64,000 nucleotides of DNA from positions 8,668,440 through 8,732,439 of the forward strand of contig CM064573.1 in NCBI GenBank assembly GCA_032716605.1, read 5' to 3'. Positions 33,161 through 45,184 of the stretch are shown here, one piece after another. The position numbers and the translations under genes were made by a program. This stretch comes from Paralithodes platypus. Taxonomy: Eukaryota > Arthropoda > Malacostraca > Decapoda > Lithodidae. The notes under the pieces are model-generated. The model saw only the letters and a program-made list of their open reading frames with translations. It did not search any database and was not told where the DNA came from. Within the stretch, counting starts at the first letter, position 1; each line of letters starts with the position of its first letter.

Positions 33161-35815
33161 GGAGGAAAATTAGAGTCAAACTGGAGAATGCTGTATCCAA
33201 AAGTGTACCAGTAAGGGAATATAAGGATAAAACAAAATTGAGGAAAAGAACTAACCCAGAATTGCCAATGAAAAGAAAGCTTTGGATATTGATTAGAAGA
33301 AAGAAACGATTGTGGAAAAGATTAAAATTGTTAAAAAAGAACAGGGGGTCTAGTATAGAGGCTAAGGAAGTGGATCTGGAACGCAGACAAATAAACAATA
33401 AAATAAGGTGGGAAACAAGGAGGGGGAGAGAGAGATAGCTAGAAATGTGAAGGATAATCCAAAAATATTCTGGAAGTACATTCAGGAAAAGTTAACAAGA
33501 AGAGTAGGGATCCCAGAGCTGGTAGGGGGGTTGAATGATGGGAGTAGAGCGGAGACTGATAAGGAGAAAGCAGAGGTGATGGGGAAATACTTTGGGGGGG
33601 TACTAACAGTGGAGTCGAAGGATGCAGTGCCTACTATTCCCATCAAACATGCACCGGCACTAGAACTAATAGAGTTTTCCCATGCTAGAATAAGAAGGGC
33701 TATAGAAAAAATGAACAGAAGTAAGTCACCGGGACCGGATGGGATACACCCAAGAATCATAAAGGAAGGATGGGAGATGTTAGTAGAGCCATTGAAAATG
33801 TTATTTGAGGTATCGTTTAATACAGGACAAATCCCGATGGACTGGAGAGAGGCGAACATAACAGCTATATTTAAGAAGGGAAAGAGAAATGACCCAGGGA
33901 ATTATAGACCAGTCAGTTTGACAAGTGTTGTGTGTAAACTAATGGAAACGGTAATTAGAGAAGGAATAATGGATCATATGAAGTCAAACCAACTTTTCAG
34001 TGGGAGACAGTTCGGATTCTTGCCGGGGAGGTCGACGGTACTACAGCTAATTAAGGTGGTAGATGATTGGATGCAAATTCTAGAAGATGGTGATGTAATA
34101 GACGTGGTATATTGCGATTTTATGAAGGCCTTTGATAAGGTCCCACATAAAAGGTTAATAGAGAAAGTTAGAAGCTATAATATAGGGGAGAAATGTGTGA
34201 AATGGATAGAAGCCTTCCTGAAAGATCGGAGACAGAGGGTACTGGTGAATGGAATAGGCTCGGGGTGGAGGGAAATTACAAGTGGGGTACCTCAGGGATC
34301 TGTGTTGGGACCACTGCTGTTCGTTATATTTATCAACGACTTGCCTGAAGTTATAACTAATGGAAGTGAGGTACAGTCTGACCTGCCAATACGCGAGCTT
34401 TTAATACGCGATTCACCTTATACGCGAGGAGGGGGTCGAATCATACCCAAAACTTTCAAAACGCGTGATGTACCTTTAAAACGCGAATCCGGGGCCGATA
34501 TAAGGGCAATTCCGGGGAGTTCAGCTAATACGCGAGGTCCCCCACCATTCCGCGCCAGTTACGTAGGCACGCAGGGCATTGTGGGATACGCCAGTCTACC
34601 CTCAGTCCACGCTCGCGCACCAGCTGTCCGACTCGTGTTGGACATTTACTGTTAATTTTAAGGTGAGTTTATTATTATTGTTATATTTTCTTATGATTTG
34701 ATGTATACATATATGTCCCTTTTGTGGCAATTGAGGGAGATAAATAGGCCTAAAGTAGACAACTTGGAGTCAGTGCCGCCCATATAGATTTATTCCCATT
34801 AATACTCTATTGCTAATACGCGAATTTTCATTCCGCGCCCTCGCGTGTCGCCCATATTCTGGTATGGCAGGCCAGACTGTATACCTGTATGCGGATGACC
34901 TAAGCTGTATAGAAGAGTGAGGGTAAGGAAGATATGGGTTTGCTTCAAGAAGATGTGGAGGGCATGAAGGGATGGTCTGAGCATTGGTTAATGCCTTTTC
35001 ATCCAAAAAAATGCAAGTACATGCGGATTGGGACCAGCAAGATAGACAAGGTAGGATACAGTATGTATGAGCGATGGAGGAAGTGAATGCAGAAAGGATA
35101 TAGGAGTAGTGATAGACAATAAGTTAAATTTCTCAGAACATTTAGCGGAAAAGATAACAAAGCCAATAGAATTGTAGGACTGATAAGGAGGACATTTGTG
35201 TCACTTGACGAAGAAATCTTCAGGAATCTCTATACAGCGCTGGTTAGGCCGCACCTGGAATATGCGAACCAGGTGTGGGCTCCATATATGGTAAAGGATA
35301 TAGAAGCAGTGGAGAAAGTGCAGAGGAGAGCTAGCAAGCTGGTACCAACGTTGAAGAGCGCGGGCTATGAGCAGAGGTTGAGGACACTGGGGCTTCCGAC
35401 ACTGGCATATAGGAGAAAGAGAGGGGATATGATAGAGACTTTTAAGATAGTGTCAGGAAAGTACGATGAGGATGTGTGAAGGTATCTTCTTGATGCGGGA
35501 GGGAACAATAACGAGAGGACACTCTAAGAAAATTTACAAAGAAAGAAATAGGCTTGAGAAGGCAAAGAACTCATTTTGTGATAGAGTGGTAAATGAGTGG
35601 AACGCACTGCCCCAGTATGTAGTCGATTCCGAATCAATAAGGGAGTTTGAAAGTAATCTTGATAAAGCATGGGGAAGACAAGATTTGAAGTTTGATTATA
35701 AAACAAAAATACAGAATAGTAAAAATGTTGCGTCTGCTACCGCCGCCGCCAACACCGTGAACGACCGCAGCAGTGCAAGTACTGGTACTGAGCTGGATAC
35801 ACAGGCATAGTTTGC
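33157..35815 (+). pseudogene. CR1-like retrotransposon copy b, split by a TA-flanked element
   Basis: Begins inside the endonuclease-RT linker (33157-33438, very basic) and continues in the 33408-34371 frame with [13 protein letters not shown] (~109), [19 protein letters not shown] (~154-172), [14 protein letters not shown] (first catalytic Asp ~237) and [15 protein letters not shown] (~291-305). An element at 34374-34879 interrupts it after FINDLPEV. It resumes at 34880 with YLYADD (catalytic Asp pair). The thumb is at 35198-35479 (LVRPHLEYANQVWAPY, VEKVQRRASKLVP) and the C-terminal end is VVNEWNALPQYVVDS to a stop near 35809. 5'-truncated with a few frameshifts. Confidence 0.88.
34374..34879. 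mobile_element. Nonautonomous pogo/Tigger-type element
   Basis: 506 bases with inverted ends CAGTCTGRCCTGCCA, flanked by TA at 34372-34373 and 34880-34881. TA duplication and a CAGT start fit the Tc1/mariner-pogo superfamily. ATACGCGA recurs inside. No transposase frame. It interrupts the CR1 RT just before YADD. Confidence 0.82.
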
Positions 35816-36013
35816 CTTTTTCCAGAGGATCTACTGTAAGAAACTGTAAGAAATGTAGCCATTCTCAGAATGTCCGAAGGAATGTCCTTAGTCGGTCGTG
35901 GTTCGTCAACATAGGTTCCGTCCGCATCCGAGGCTGTTCGTTCGTTTTTCTTTGCTTAGGTATTTTTTCCGGGTGGGGGTCGCAAGCCCACCGACCCAAC
36001 CTCTTTATTTAAC

Positions 36014-36049
36014 TACCGGTATGTAATCAAATAGACTTACATACCGGTA
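36014..36049. repeat. 13-bp perfect hairpin
   Basis: TACCGGTATGTAA at 36014-36026 is inverted at 36037-36049 with a 10-base spacer, immediately before the 5' break of the zinc-finger RTE copy. Confidence 0.85.
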
Positions 36050-36052
36050 CCC

Positions 36053-39000
36053 CAAAGCATGGAAGAAAGGAGGCAGCAAGGAGGAATACCAGGCAGCTAA
36101 ACGAACTGCCAAAAGAGTTATTTACAATGCCAAAAATTGCACGAAGGACCTGGTCCTCGAACAAGTGTGTAACACTGACAATCCCAATGGGATCTTCAAC
36201 CTACCTAGGCGAGTTAATAATGACAGTAGGGATATTATAGGTGAACAGTGTGTTAGAAACCTAATAATGGGAAGATTGTGTATGCAGAAAATTAAATCAG
36301 AGAAGCATGGAAGGCACACTATGAACGATTGCTAAATGTAGAGTTTGAATGAGATAAGGAACAGCTTAGTATCGAAAAACCACTATCTGGACCCTCTCCT
36401 TTGATAGCACCAGCTGTAGTGAGCGACGCAATCAATAAAATGAAGGACGGTAAAGCTCCAGGTTGCTCTGACATTGTCGCTGAGATGATAAAAGCCTCAG
36501 GGGAGACTGGTGTAAACTTAGTCACCGAGTTGATAAACACCATTATTCAAGATGAGAAAATCCCAGAGGATTGGCTCAAAAGTGTAATAGTAAATATATA
36601 CAAAGGAAAAGGGGATGCGCTAGATAGAGGAAATTATAGGGGCCTGAAAATGCTTGACCAAATCATGAAGGTCTGTGAGAGAGTCTTTGAGGGTTTGATC
36701 AGGCAAAGCATCTCTATTGATGATATGCAGTTTGGTTTTATGCCAGGATGGGGTACAACCGATGCTATCTTCATAGTCAGGCAGATACAGGAAAGTTACT
36801 TACTAAAAGGCAGGAATCTTTACTTTGAATTTGTAGACCTGGGAGAAGGCCTTTGATAGGGTTCCTAGAGATGTTGTACAGTGGGCTATGAGGAAACTTG
36901 GTGTGGAAGAGTAGCTGGTGCGTGTGATAATGAAGATGTATGAGGATTCGCGAAGTGCGGTGAGGGTGAAGGGTGTACTGAGTGATGAGTTCGCAGTACT
37001 GTACGTGTTGGAGTCCATCAGGGTTCAGTGTTAAGCCCCCTCCTCTTTATTATGGTCTTGGAGGCACTGTCTAGAGTTTTTAGAGGCAGACTCCCGTTGG
37101 ATCTGTTTTATGCAGACGATTTAGCCTAGTCCTAATCAGGCTGGGAAATTAGTGTTCCAGATCTAGTTGCCCCGGGCTAGTGAATTCAGAAATTTACTTG
37201 CCCTGATATATTCCTTACTTGCCCTGATATTTTTGTACTTGCCCTGAATATGAAATTTGTTGAATTAATACAAATTATGCTATATACTGTATATACAGTA
37301 TATAATGTTTTTTAGTTATTTTGTTTTATTCAATAGATTTTTTCTTAGGGAATACAAAGGTTGCACATAGCAAAACAATAGCTTTCACAAGTTAGCATAT
37401 AAAGACAGTGACAAAGTTACAAACAATGCAATACCATCAGATGATTAGTTATCGAATTAATATGTCAAAAATAACTAATACGGTACCAGTAAGTAATAAG
37501 CTGTCAGTGTACAGTTATATTATAGAAAACTTATGAAATCATACTCATGTTGAATATTAAGTAAGGTAAACCTCTGCAGAAAACTCATTCTGAAATCTGA
37601 ACTAAATAAATAACTATCTATCTATCTAATATCTATCTATCTATTTATCTGTCTGTCTGTCTGTCTGTATGTGTGTGTGTGTGTGTGTGTGTAAGTGTAG
37701 ATATTATATTGCAAAATTCATGGTTCACATCTCTAATGAAAGCGAAGGACTAGCTTTAGTTTATTAAATATAGCTGATTTTTTTTTTTTTTTTTTTTTTT
37801 TTATATATATATATATATATATAGAAAATAGAAATATGTCCAGAAAGTGAGTGATAAAGTCATCTTTATTCGACACTCGGTACTTATTACTTAAGCCCAT
37901 GGCCTCCCAACCAATGTCTGCAATGGCAGACATTAGGGGTGAAGTAGACCAGTGTTGTATTTACAACGTGAATACAAGACCCTGATCAGCATGATCGAAT
38001 TGATTACACTGGTTACAAACTAAATTCACCACCACAGCCATTCCAACAGTATGATAACACACATTTCACTTGAACCCCCAAACACAAATAATAATTCGCG
38101 GTTAGACATTATCAATTACCAACACTCCCACGAAACAAGATACAAAATCGAACGAACTGAACGTTGCCTCTATGCTGGAGCTTAGTTTGTGGCCATCCCC
38201 TCAGGGATCAAGTTGTCTGGCAATAAATATAGTTTTATTTAGGCTTAGGCATACTTTACATTGTACAGTAGGAGAACAGAGACTGCAGAGTATCATATAT
38301 ATATATTTGTATTAAAAATGGTATAACTAAATCCTTAAGATTGTTTATAAACACATTTTTGTAACATTAAGTAAATAGCTTAGGTAGAAAACAGGTGGAG
38401 TAGCTTACCAACAATTTTCACTTAAGAGGCGAGTCAATAAGAGAAATCTATCGTCTGACAGACTGACTAGGCTAGATACAAAAAAGTTAACAAACTATTT
38501 TAAAACAACGGTTTTACCTAGTTGTACTTGTTGATGGTGGTTGTTTTAGTGTTAAGAATCTTGTCAAGGAAGCCTGTTATTTCTTAGACACACTCATTAT
38601 AGTACATTTTCTCACTAAACACGTGCTTCCCCGGCGACAATTGAAACACTAATGTTATTGATAAAGAGCGGCGAGCGAGCCGCCTATTCGGAAGTACCTC
38701 TTCTCTATCCAACCGTCCAACGGTTATAATATTATGTAGGCCTACGGGAGGAGGAGGAGGAGGAGGAGGAGAGGAGATAGGGAGAATAGTGACGTGAAAT
38801 TAACGTGAATCGAAAACCAGCCGTTACGTTACCAGTAACCAATGGTCGTTGAAAGTGGAAATAGTAGATACATCTGCCTGTCTCTTATACTTTATTTATA
38901 TTTATGGAAAGTGTGTATGTTTGTTTTTATATTAATTTTAGCATTTTTCAAGGGTTAAAAGGCAAAAAATTCGACTTGTCCCCCGGGCAACCGCCGGGCA

Positions 39001-39980
39001 GACCAACATTAAAAAGCACTTGCCCGGCGACATATCCGGGCTAGCCGGGCTGCCGGGCTATACCTAATTTCCCAGCCTGGTCCTAATAGCTGACAGTATG
39101 CAAGATGCTGAGGCCAAATTCAGAGAGTGGAGAGAGGGCATGGCGAGCAAGGGTTTAAGAGTCAATATTAACAAAACCAAGGTTATGCATTGTAGATTGA
39201 GACGAGGCAATGTGGAAAAGAGCGGTGCATACCCATGTGCAGTGTGTGGAAAGGGAGTGGACGTTAACTCAATTCAATGTAGCATCTGTCTATGTTGGGT
39301 ACACCATGGGAGTAAGCGCTGTAGTAGAATAAAGGGACCCCTGCCGAAGGATAAGTCAGAAATAGAGAAATTTGAGTGCGTAGTGTGCAAAGGTGAGCTT
39401 GTGTTAAGTGATGATCCTGTGGCTGTGAATTTTGGAAATGAGTCTTTGGAGCTGGTGAACAAGTTTTGTTACCTAGGAGATACCATCTCTGCCGGTGGTG
39501 GGCCGAGGCTGCCACTGTTGCTAGAATTAGGTGTGGCTGGGGGAAGTTCAGAGAACTGATGCCAATCCTGACCATGAAAAGAATGCCTCTCCCCCTGAAG
39601 GGAAAGGTGTATGCCTCATGTGTTAGAAGTGCAATGACGTATGCCTCAGAAACATGGGCCGTTAAAGTAGAGGATGTCAACAGAATGCAGCGTAATGAGA
39701 TGAGAATGGTGAGATGGATGTGTGGGGCCAGGCTACAGGATCGAATAACAAATGTTAAGCTGAGGAGACGTTTAGGTATAAAGAGTATTAGCGAGGTGAT
39801 GCGTACAAGTAGACTGGGATGGTATGGACATGTGGAGAGAATGGATGAACAAAATTGGGTGAAAAAATGCAGGTCTGTGATTGTGGAGGGAGCTGCACCA
39901 AGGGGTGGACCGAAGAAGACCTGGGATCGGACTATACGCGCCGATCTCAAATCCAAGAACTTGACAAGTGAAGCAGCCCT
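36053..39980 (+). pseudogene. Zinc-finger RTE (RTE-2) retrotransposon, split by a hAT element
   Basis: Starts in the endonuclease-RT linker (GGSKEEYQAAKRTAKRVIYNA). Then RT: IAPAVVSDAINKMKDGKAPG near 36405, IYKGKGDALDRGNYRGLKML near 36595, FGFMPGWGTTDAIFIVRQ near 36730. A frameshift follows in the FVDL(E)KAFDRV box near 36835, then FYADDL near 37107. A 1943-base hAT element interrupts it. It resumes at 39088 with MQDAEAKFREW, then a nested zinc finger (39235-39400: C..C, C..C, H, C, C..C), then ELVNKFCYLGDTISAGGG, WMCGARL and LGWYGHVERMD. It ends near 39980 where a TTAACCCGG-type sequence begins. RTE proteins copy RNA at nicked DNA. This copy is dead. Confidence 0.87.
37137..39079. mobile_element. 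Nonautonomous hAT element with 8-bp target duplication
   Basis: 1943 bases with inverted ends CAGGCTGGGAAATTAG and the direct repeat GTCCTAAT at 37129-37136 and 39080-39087. The 8-base duplication and CAGG-type ends are diagnostic of hAT. Subterminal GCCCGG motifs cluster at the right end. Interior: (TCTA)n at 37611-37650, (GT)n at ~37672-37692, poly(T) and (TA)n at ~37779-37822, GGA repeat at 38744-38773. No transposase frame seen. Confidence 0.9.
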
Positions 39981-40156
39981 TAACCCGGCAAGTGCTGGAA
40001 GACTAATAAGAGTTTTACCACTGTGCTGCGGAAAGCCTAATATAATCCAGGTTTTTGAACGCGTACCAAAACCGCGGGTTTACAGCCAGGCGGCTACAAA
40101 TTGGTGCGGGTGTAGTACGACTTGGCACCTCTTGATACCACCACCCCACACGCTCG
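39979..40156. mobile_element. TTAA-type element, family C end fragment
   Basis: TTAACCCGGCAAGTGCTGGA followed by AGACTAATAAGAG resembles the right end (read in reverse) of the complete family C element at 51484-52085. It is truncated by the CR1 copy at about 40157. The sequence between is unassigned. Confidence 0.5.
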
Positions 40157-41513
40157 GCCCGCACACCGATATTCAAAAAAGGCAGCAAATCCCTACCCAG
40201 TAACTATCGTCCAATTAGCTTAACCTCAGTTGTATGTAAAATGCTAGAAACGGTCATACGAGACAGACTCGTAAATCACTTAGAGGAAAATAACATTCTT
40301 AAAGATACTCAACACGGCTTTCGTAAAAAACGTTCCTGTTTAACAAACCTCTTAGACTTCTTCCACGATATCCTCAACCTCTACGATGAGAGTAAAGCTG
40401 TAGATATTATATACCTTGATTTTCAAAAGGCCTTTGACAAAGTTCCCCACAAATGTTTACTGCTAAAACTAAAAGCGCATGGAATACAAGACGGTGTGTT
40501 GAAATGGATAGAAAATTGGCTCAGCGACAGAAAGCAAAGAGTAGTCATAAACGGTAAGGCATCTAAATGGACCAATGTAAGTAGCGGGGTACCCCAGGGA
40601 TCGGTACTAGGACCAATTCTCTTTCTAATTTACATCAACGACATAGATGAGGGTCTCACCTGTACAATCTCAAAATTTGCTGACGATACAAAAATTGCAA
40701 ATAGCGTACTCTCAAAAGAACAAGTTGACGATATGCAACACAATCTAGATAAATTGTCATGTTGGGCCCAAATTTGGCAAATGAGTTTCAATGCGGATAA
40801 ATGTAAAGTACTACATATCGGATACCTAAATGAGAAAGCAAACTATTCGATGAATGGCACTCAGCTTAAGAATGTAAACAGAGAAACCGATCTGGGAGTA
40901 ACAATATCGAGTAACCTAAAACCGAGTCAACAATGTTCAGAAGTTGTTAAGAAGGCAAACAAAATAATTGGCTTTATAGGCAGGTCATTTGAGCATAAAT
41001 CCAAAGAAGTTATCCTAATCCCTTTACAATTCCTTAGTCCGCCCTCTTCTGGAATACTGCGTTCAATCCTGGTGCCCTTATTACCAAAAAGATATAAACA
41101 AGCTAGAACGAGTTCAACGTAGAGTTACCAAAATGATACCTAGCCTAAAGAACAAACCATACGAAGAACGTCTTAGAGAATTAAATCTATTTCCTTTAAC
41201 CCAGCGCAGATTAAGAGGTGACTTAATTCAAGTGTTCAAAATCATCAAAGGCATCGACAATATGAACTGTAGTAAGTACTTCACTATCGACCAATCTAAT
41301 TACACGCGGGGAAACGGTTGCAAAATTATTGGTAAATCTTTTAACTCCCACGAATCTAAGAATTTCTTCTTCAATCGAGTTGTCAACTTGTGGAATGGGC
41401 TTCCCCGAAACGTTATAGACTGCATCACCGTTGATTCATTTAAACTCCGCCTAGACAAATATCTCGCATCAAACCCGCGACTGACTGCGTTTGTAAATGA
41501 ATAACTTTATTTT
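40157..41513 (+). pseudogene. CR1/L2-like retrotransposon copy c, 5'-truncated
   Basis: Starts at IFKKGSKSLP then SNYRPISLTSVVC. In the 40241-41122 frame: [31 protein letters not shown] (first catalytic Asp at residue 60), [20 protein letters not shown], then FADD at 146-149. A one-base loss near 41035 shifts the frame at the VRPLLEYCVQSW segment. Thumb and C-terminus (MIPSLKNKPYEERLRELNLF, FFNRVVNLWNGLPRNVID) continue in 41133-41504 to a natural stop. Less degraded than the other CR1 copies. Confidence 0.88.
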
Positions 41514-41650
41514 ATCCCCCCCTCAGTTACTAACCCATCTGTCCCCTACTAACTTCCTAATCCTGCCACAGACATTAGTTCCAGGGCAGTAATTCCCTTT
41601 CCAATGTTCCCTTACCCACTCTAAACCACTGTTTGGACACTTGATCCTCA

Positions 41651-42187
41651 GTGTTTTGGAGGACAAGCAACCTAGAAGGGTCACTAGATCTGTTGTTGCT
41701 TGATTTCCTTTGTACTCCTTTGTACTTTGTACACACACGTACACACGCATTGGAGCCTACACCGCCCTCACACTCTCGCCCTGATGACACAACCAGACCT
41801 CCTTCTGGTGGTGTCAGCGGCCATGGAAGGCAGAGAGTGGCTGCCAAAGACCCTAGCTACCATTACTACGGCATGAGTAGCTCCGAGGACGAGGAGCCTG
41901 CACGTAAAACACGTGCAAGCAAGGGCAGTGCACAGAGGTCAAATGTGTCTTACTGGGACACTGCCACCACCACCCAGGCAACTACTACCACCACCACTGC
42001 CACCACTACCACCGACGCAGGAGGCCGCCCTTGGGCTGCAGGACCTGCGGGGGCCACCGGGAAGACCGGGAAGGGCATGGGTAAAAAAAACTTGTACCGG
42101 TACCTCTGCCACTACCACCACCACCAGCCGCCCCTGCCCACCACACCGCCTCGTCCCTCAGGGTCAATTGGTCCTAGGGTTCCCTAG
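41651..42187 (+). pseudogene. DIRS-like gag-type ORF
   Basis: Open frame with GMSSSEDEEPARKTRASKGS, a Thr-rich stretch from ACC/ACT repeats, and a Gly/Lys-rich basic tail. Its position before RT suggests gag. No domain recognised, and repeat-driven composition lowers confidence. Confidence 0.45.
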
Positions 42188-42499
42188 CCTGTGAATCGGC
42201 AACGATTTCCACCCTTGACAGGTCTGGGCTATTCCTAACCCCGTTCACTCCGGTTGCCCTTGAGGCAGACCCGGGGTTGCCCAAAAAGCCAATGCCTTTG
42301 CTTTATGACCCTGCCCGAGTTTAGCAACCAATAATTGGTCCTCTTATTCCGGTAGACGCGGAAACAGATTTCCCTAAACTTTACCCGGTCCCTCAATCCT
42401 GGGTCCTCGAGGTAAATGAGTTAAAACATCTGCGGGCAAAAGATGTTGAAAGGCGGGGAATGGATGTAGTCGTATCTCCTTTCCCTTCCATGTCTGATA

Positions 42500-43640
42500 T
42501 TCAGTTTTGTGGACAAACCTGCTCCAGTATTTTCTGCCACAAAATCCTTGAAGCCTTGGTCAGCTTTCTCTAAGCTTGCTGCTCATAATGCTATAAAGTC
42601 CCTCTCCTCAGTGTGTTCTACAAAGATAGAAACTGTTGCTACAGACCCTCCGTCTCGCATGTTTACCTTAGAAGGAGTGGGACAAGGTCCGTGAGTGGAG
42701 TGGGCAGCAGAGGCGGCAAAATTTGCTCTATCCATCACTGCAATTGCCCCCAATAAGGTTCCAAATGAGGACCATAAGTTTGCTTCTTGTCATATACGAT
42801 CTGAGGAACAATACAATTATACTTTCACCAAACGTCTTAGAAGTAATCAACGAATTATTAAAGCAGATGGTATTAGTGCCAGTTCTAAAAGACACCAAAG
42901 TTTTCCTATCCCGCATGTTTCTTGTTCCCAAACGGAACAGCTCAAAGATGAGACCAGTCAAAGACCTCTCCTCACTCAAAATTACAGATTTTGCATGCTC
43001 ACAGTGTCTCGGATACGGCTAATCCTTCATCAGGACGTGTGACTGATAACGTTGGACCTCAAAGATTCCTTTTAGCACATTCCGATTTCCGAAAGAGATC
43101 AAAGATTTCTTGCCCTTCCCTGCCAAAATTCAGCAGTAACGTTTACCCGTGTTCCATTCGGGTTAAAATGTATTTCCAACCTTTGGGCGGACACCTTATC
43201 CCGGTGCAAGTGCAAGTCAGTGGAATGGGCACTCAAACAAGAAGCTTTCAGCAAGCGGATTCTTCCTTACCATTTAAGCCTAGTACCTCCTGGGAAGGGC
43301 CAGCCTTTGGGCGGATGCCTTATCCCGGGGCAAGAGTACGTCAGTGGTATGGGTACTCAAATAAGAAGCTGTCGACAAGCCGATTCTTCCATCCCATCCA
43401 CAAGTAGACCTTTATGCATCCCACACGTCAGCAAAGACCCCTCAATCTATAACCCGATGGTCAGTAACCCAGGCGGGTGGACCGGCCGCTTTTTCGGTCA
43501 ATTGGAACACATGGTCGTCCATCTACCTGTTCCCTCCCCCGGACACGACCCTCATGTACAAAGTCATACAAGGGTCTAACTGTGTGTCTCATTGCGCCAG
43601 TTTGGTCCACACAAGCGTGATACAGCCGCTTGAGCCTATG
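42500..43640 (+). pseudogene. DIRS-like RT/RNase H region, frameshifted, with tandem duplication
   Basis: 42723-43022 reads MFLVPKRNSSKMRPVKDLSS, the RT finger motif of DIRS elements. Downstream LDLKDSF (catalytic-type Asp), PCQNSAVTFTRVPFG and SVEWALKQEAFSK are in other frames. A ~120-base direct duplication (CCTTTGGGCGGA at 43180 and 43303, CTTATCCCGG, ACAAGAAGCT) disrupts the palm, and I see no YVDD. The SNPGGWTGRFFG and FPPPDTTLMYK-type segment near 43470-43560 matches the connection before the recombinase. Confidence 0.72.
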
Positions 43641-45160
43641 GTGCCCGTCTCCGGTGGAAATTCCACTTGGACCAAATTGGAAGCCTTCAGACTTTTCTAA
43701 CTTTTGCATTATGGACGTTTTCCGGGCCAAATGGCCAAGAGAAAAAAATACGATCCTATCTTACACCCTAAATTAAAGGCCCAATATTCGGTGACCACTC
43801 TCAGGCAATATGTGTCACACTGGAAGAGTTTTACTACCTGGTTGGTGGAGTCCGACCAATACAGTCGGCCGGCCGGCCTTATTCTCTTGTATCTAAATTA
43901 CCCTTTTTGAACACAGACATCTTTCAGTATATACCTTAAGAAATTATCTCACGGCCATTAAAGAGCCGTTCTTTGACCTGACTGGGCTCCGTCTTCTCCC
44001 TAAAGATGGAGCCGGTTTTATCAAGGCATGTTTTAGGCTCTCAGGGCACCACGAGGGCAATTGCTCCCCTAGTGGTCCCTGGGTCAAGTTTTAACAAGGT
44101 TAGCCTCTTGATCATATTCTGTAAAACCTTCCTTAACCCTCCAGCCCCAGCTACGCATTACATAAATATTCCCTGAAACCCGGGTGTTTTGGCCGAAAAA
44201 CGTCTAGGCTAGGCTACCGTATATTTGTTAATCTGACTGCTTCCCGCATTCCCACGCATCCCCAAGCGTAGCTGTGTTATTTACCTGTAGAATGGCGTTA
44301 AGTAGAGCTCTCTAAGTCAACTGGTTGATTTGTGATGATGATTTCATTGGAGATAACTTTATGGCAAAAACAGCCACTTTACACTACTTTTCGATACTTA
44401 ACAATAACATACAGGCACACACGAACAAGCGACGCTCTCCTTCTTGTGGCTGGAGATGCGGGGCGTCGGTCCAGCCGGCTGTTGTTTACATGCGTCGGAC
44501 CGACGCCTCGCACAAGAAGCTCACAGGCTTTCAACCACTGGGCGTTAAAGAGCCCTTCCGGGTAGCTCGTGTATGCTTTTTTATGGGCGTTCAAGAGCCC
44601 TTCCGGGAACAGAGGGTTAACTAAACTGACAGACAAATGTGTCTTCCTCCTAGCACTCGCCACAGCTCACCGAGTGTCAGAGCTAGCAGCAATGTTTAGA
44701 TCTCCCAATTGTTTGCACTTCCAGGCCTGACACCAAAGTGTAACTGCAGCCCCAGCCCCTGCTTTCATAGCGAATAATGAACATGAGGGACACATTTTAC
44801 TCCATTTACTATTCCTGCTTTGCAACAGGGCACAAGGCACCACCCCCTTTGCCCTGTTCTGGCATTGCATTCTTACATTAAAGCCACAAGACCGTTGGTT
44901 CCTTCACACCTGTGGATCTCTCCAGATGATCAGACTCGCCTCCATGATTGTCGATGTAATCCAAACGGCAGAACCCCGGGCAATGGCCAGGGCTCACGAT
45001 GTCCAGAAATGGGCAACTACGGTCCACTTTCTGAATAATTATTCAATACAGGATATTTCCCAATTGGGAGTTTGGTCTTCTCATAATATCTTTCTATCAC
45101 AATATTTGTCTGGAGAGACCTTCGGTTCCATGTATTGCACTACGCCAATCTCATGATCCA
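43640..45160 (+). pseudogene. DIRS-like tyrosine recombinase, split by a TTAA element
   Basis: N-terminal core-binding part: YSVTTLRQYVSHWKSFTTWL (43770-43850), then LSVYTLRNYLTAIKEP (43920-43970). The frame is broken at 44133-44620 by a family A element. The catalytic part resumes with LTDKCVFLLALATAHRVSEL (first catalytic Arg, near 44660), AHDVQKWATTVHF (HxxR box, Arg replaced by Gln, near 44995) and WSSHNIFLSQYL (nucleophile Tyr, near 45090-45110). Excision of the insert with one TTAA restores the frame at the junction. The Arg-to-Gln change predicts an inactive enzyme. Confidence 0.78.
44133..44620. mobile_element. TTAA-flanked element, family A copy 3
   Basis: Bounded by TTAA at 44133-44136 and 44617-44620, ends TTAACCCTCCAGCCCCAGC and, reversed, TTAACCCTCTGTTCCCGG. 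It shares AACGTCTAGGCTAGGCTACC and GTAGAATGGCGTTAAGTAG with the other A copies. Confidence 0.85.
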
Positions 45161-45184
45161 TTAGATGATTTTGGTTACGGGGTC

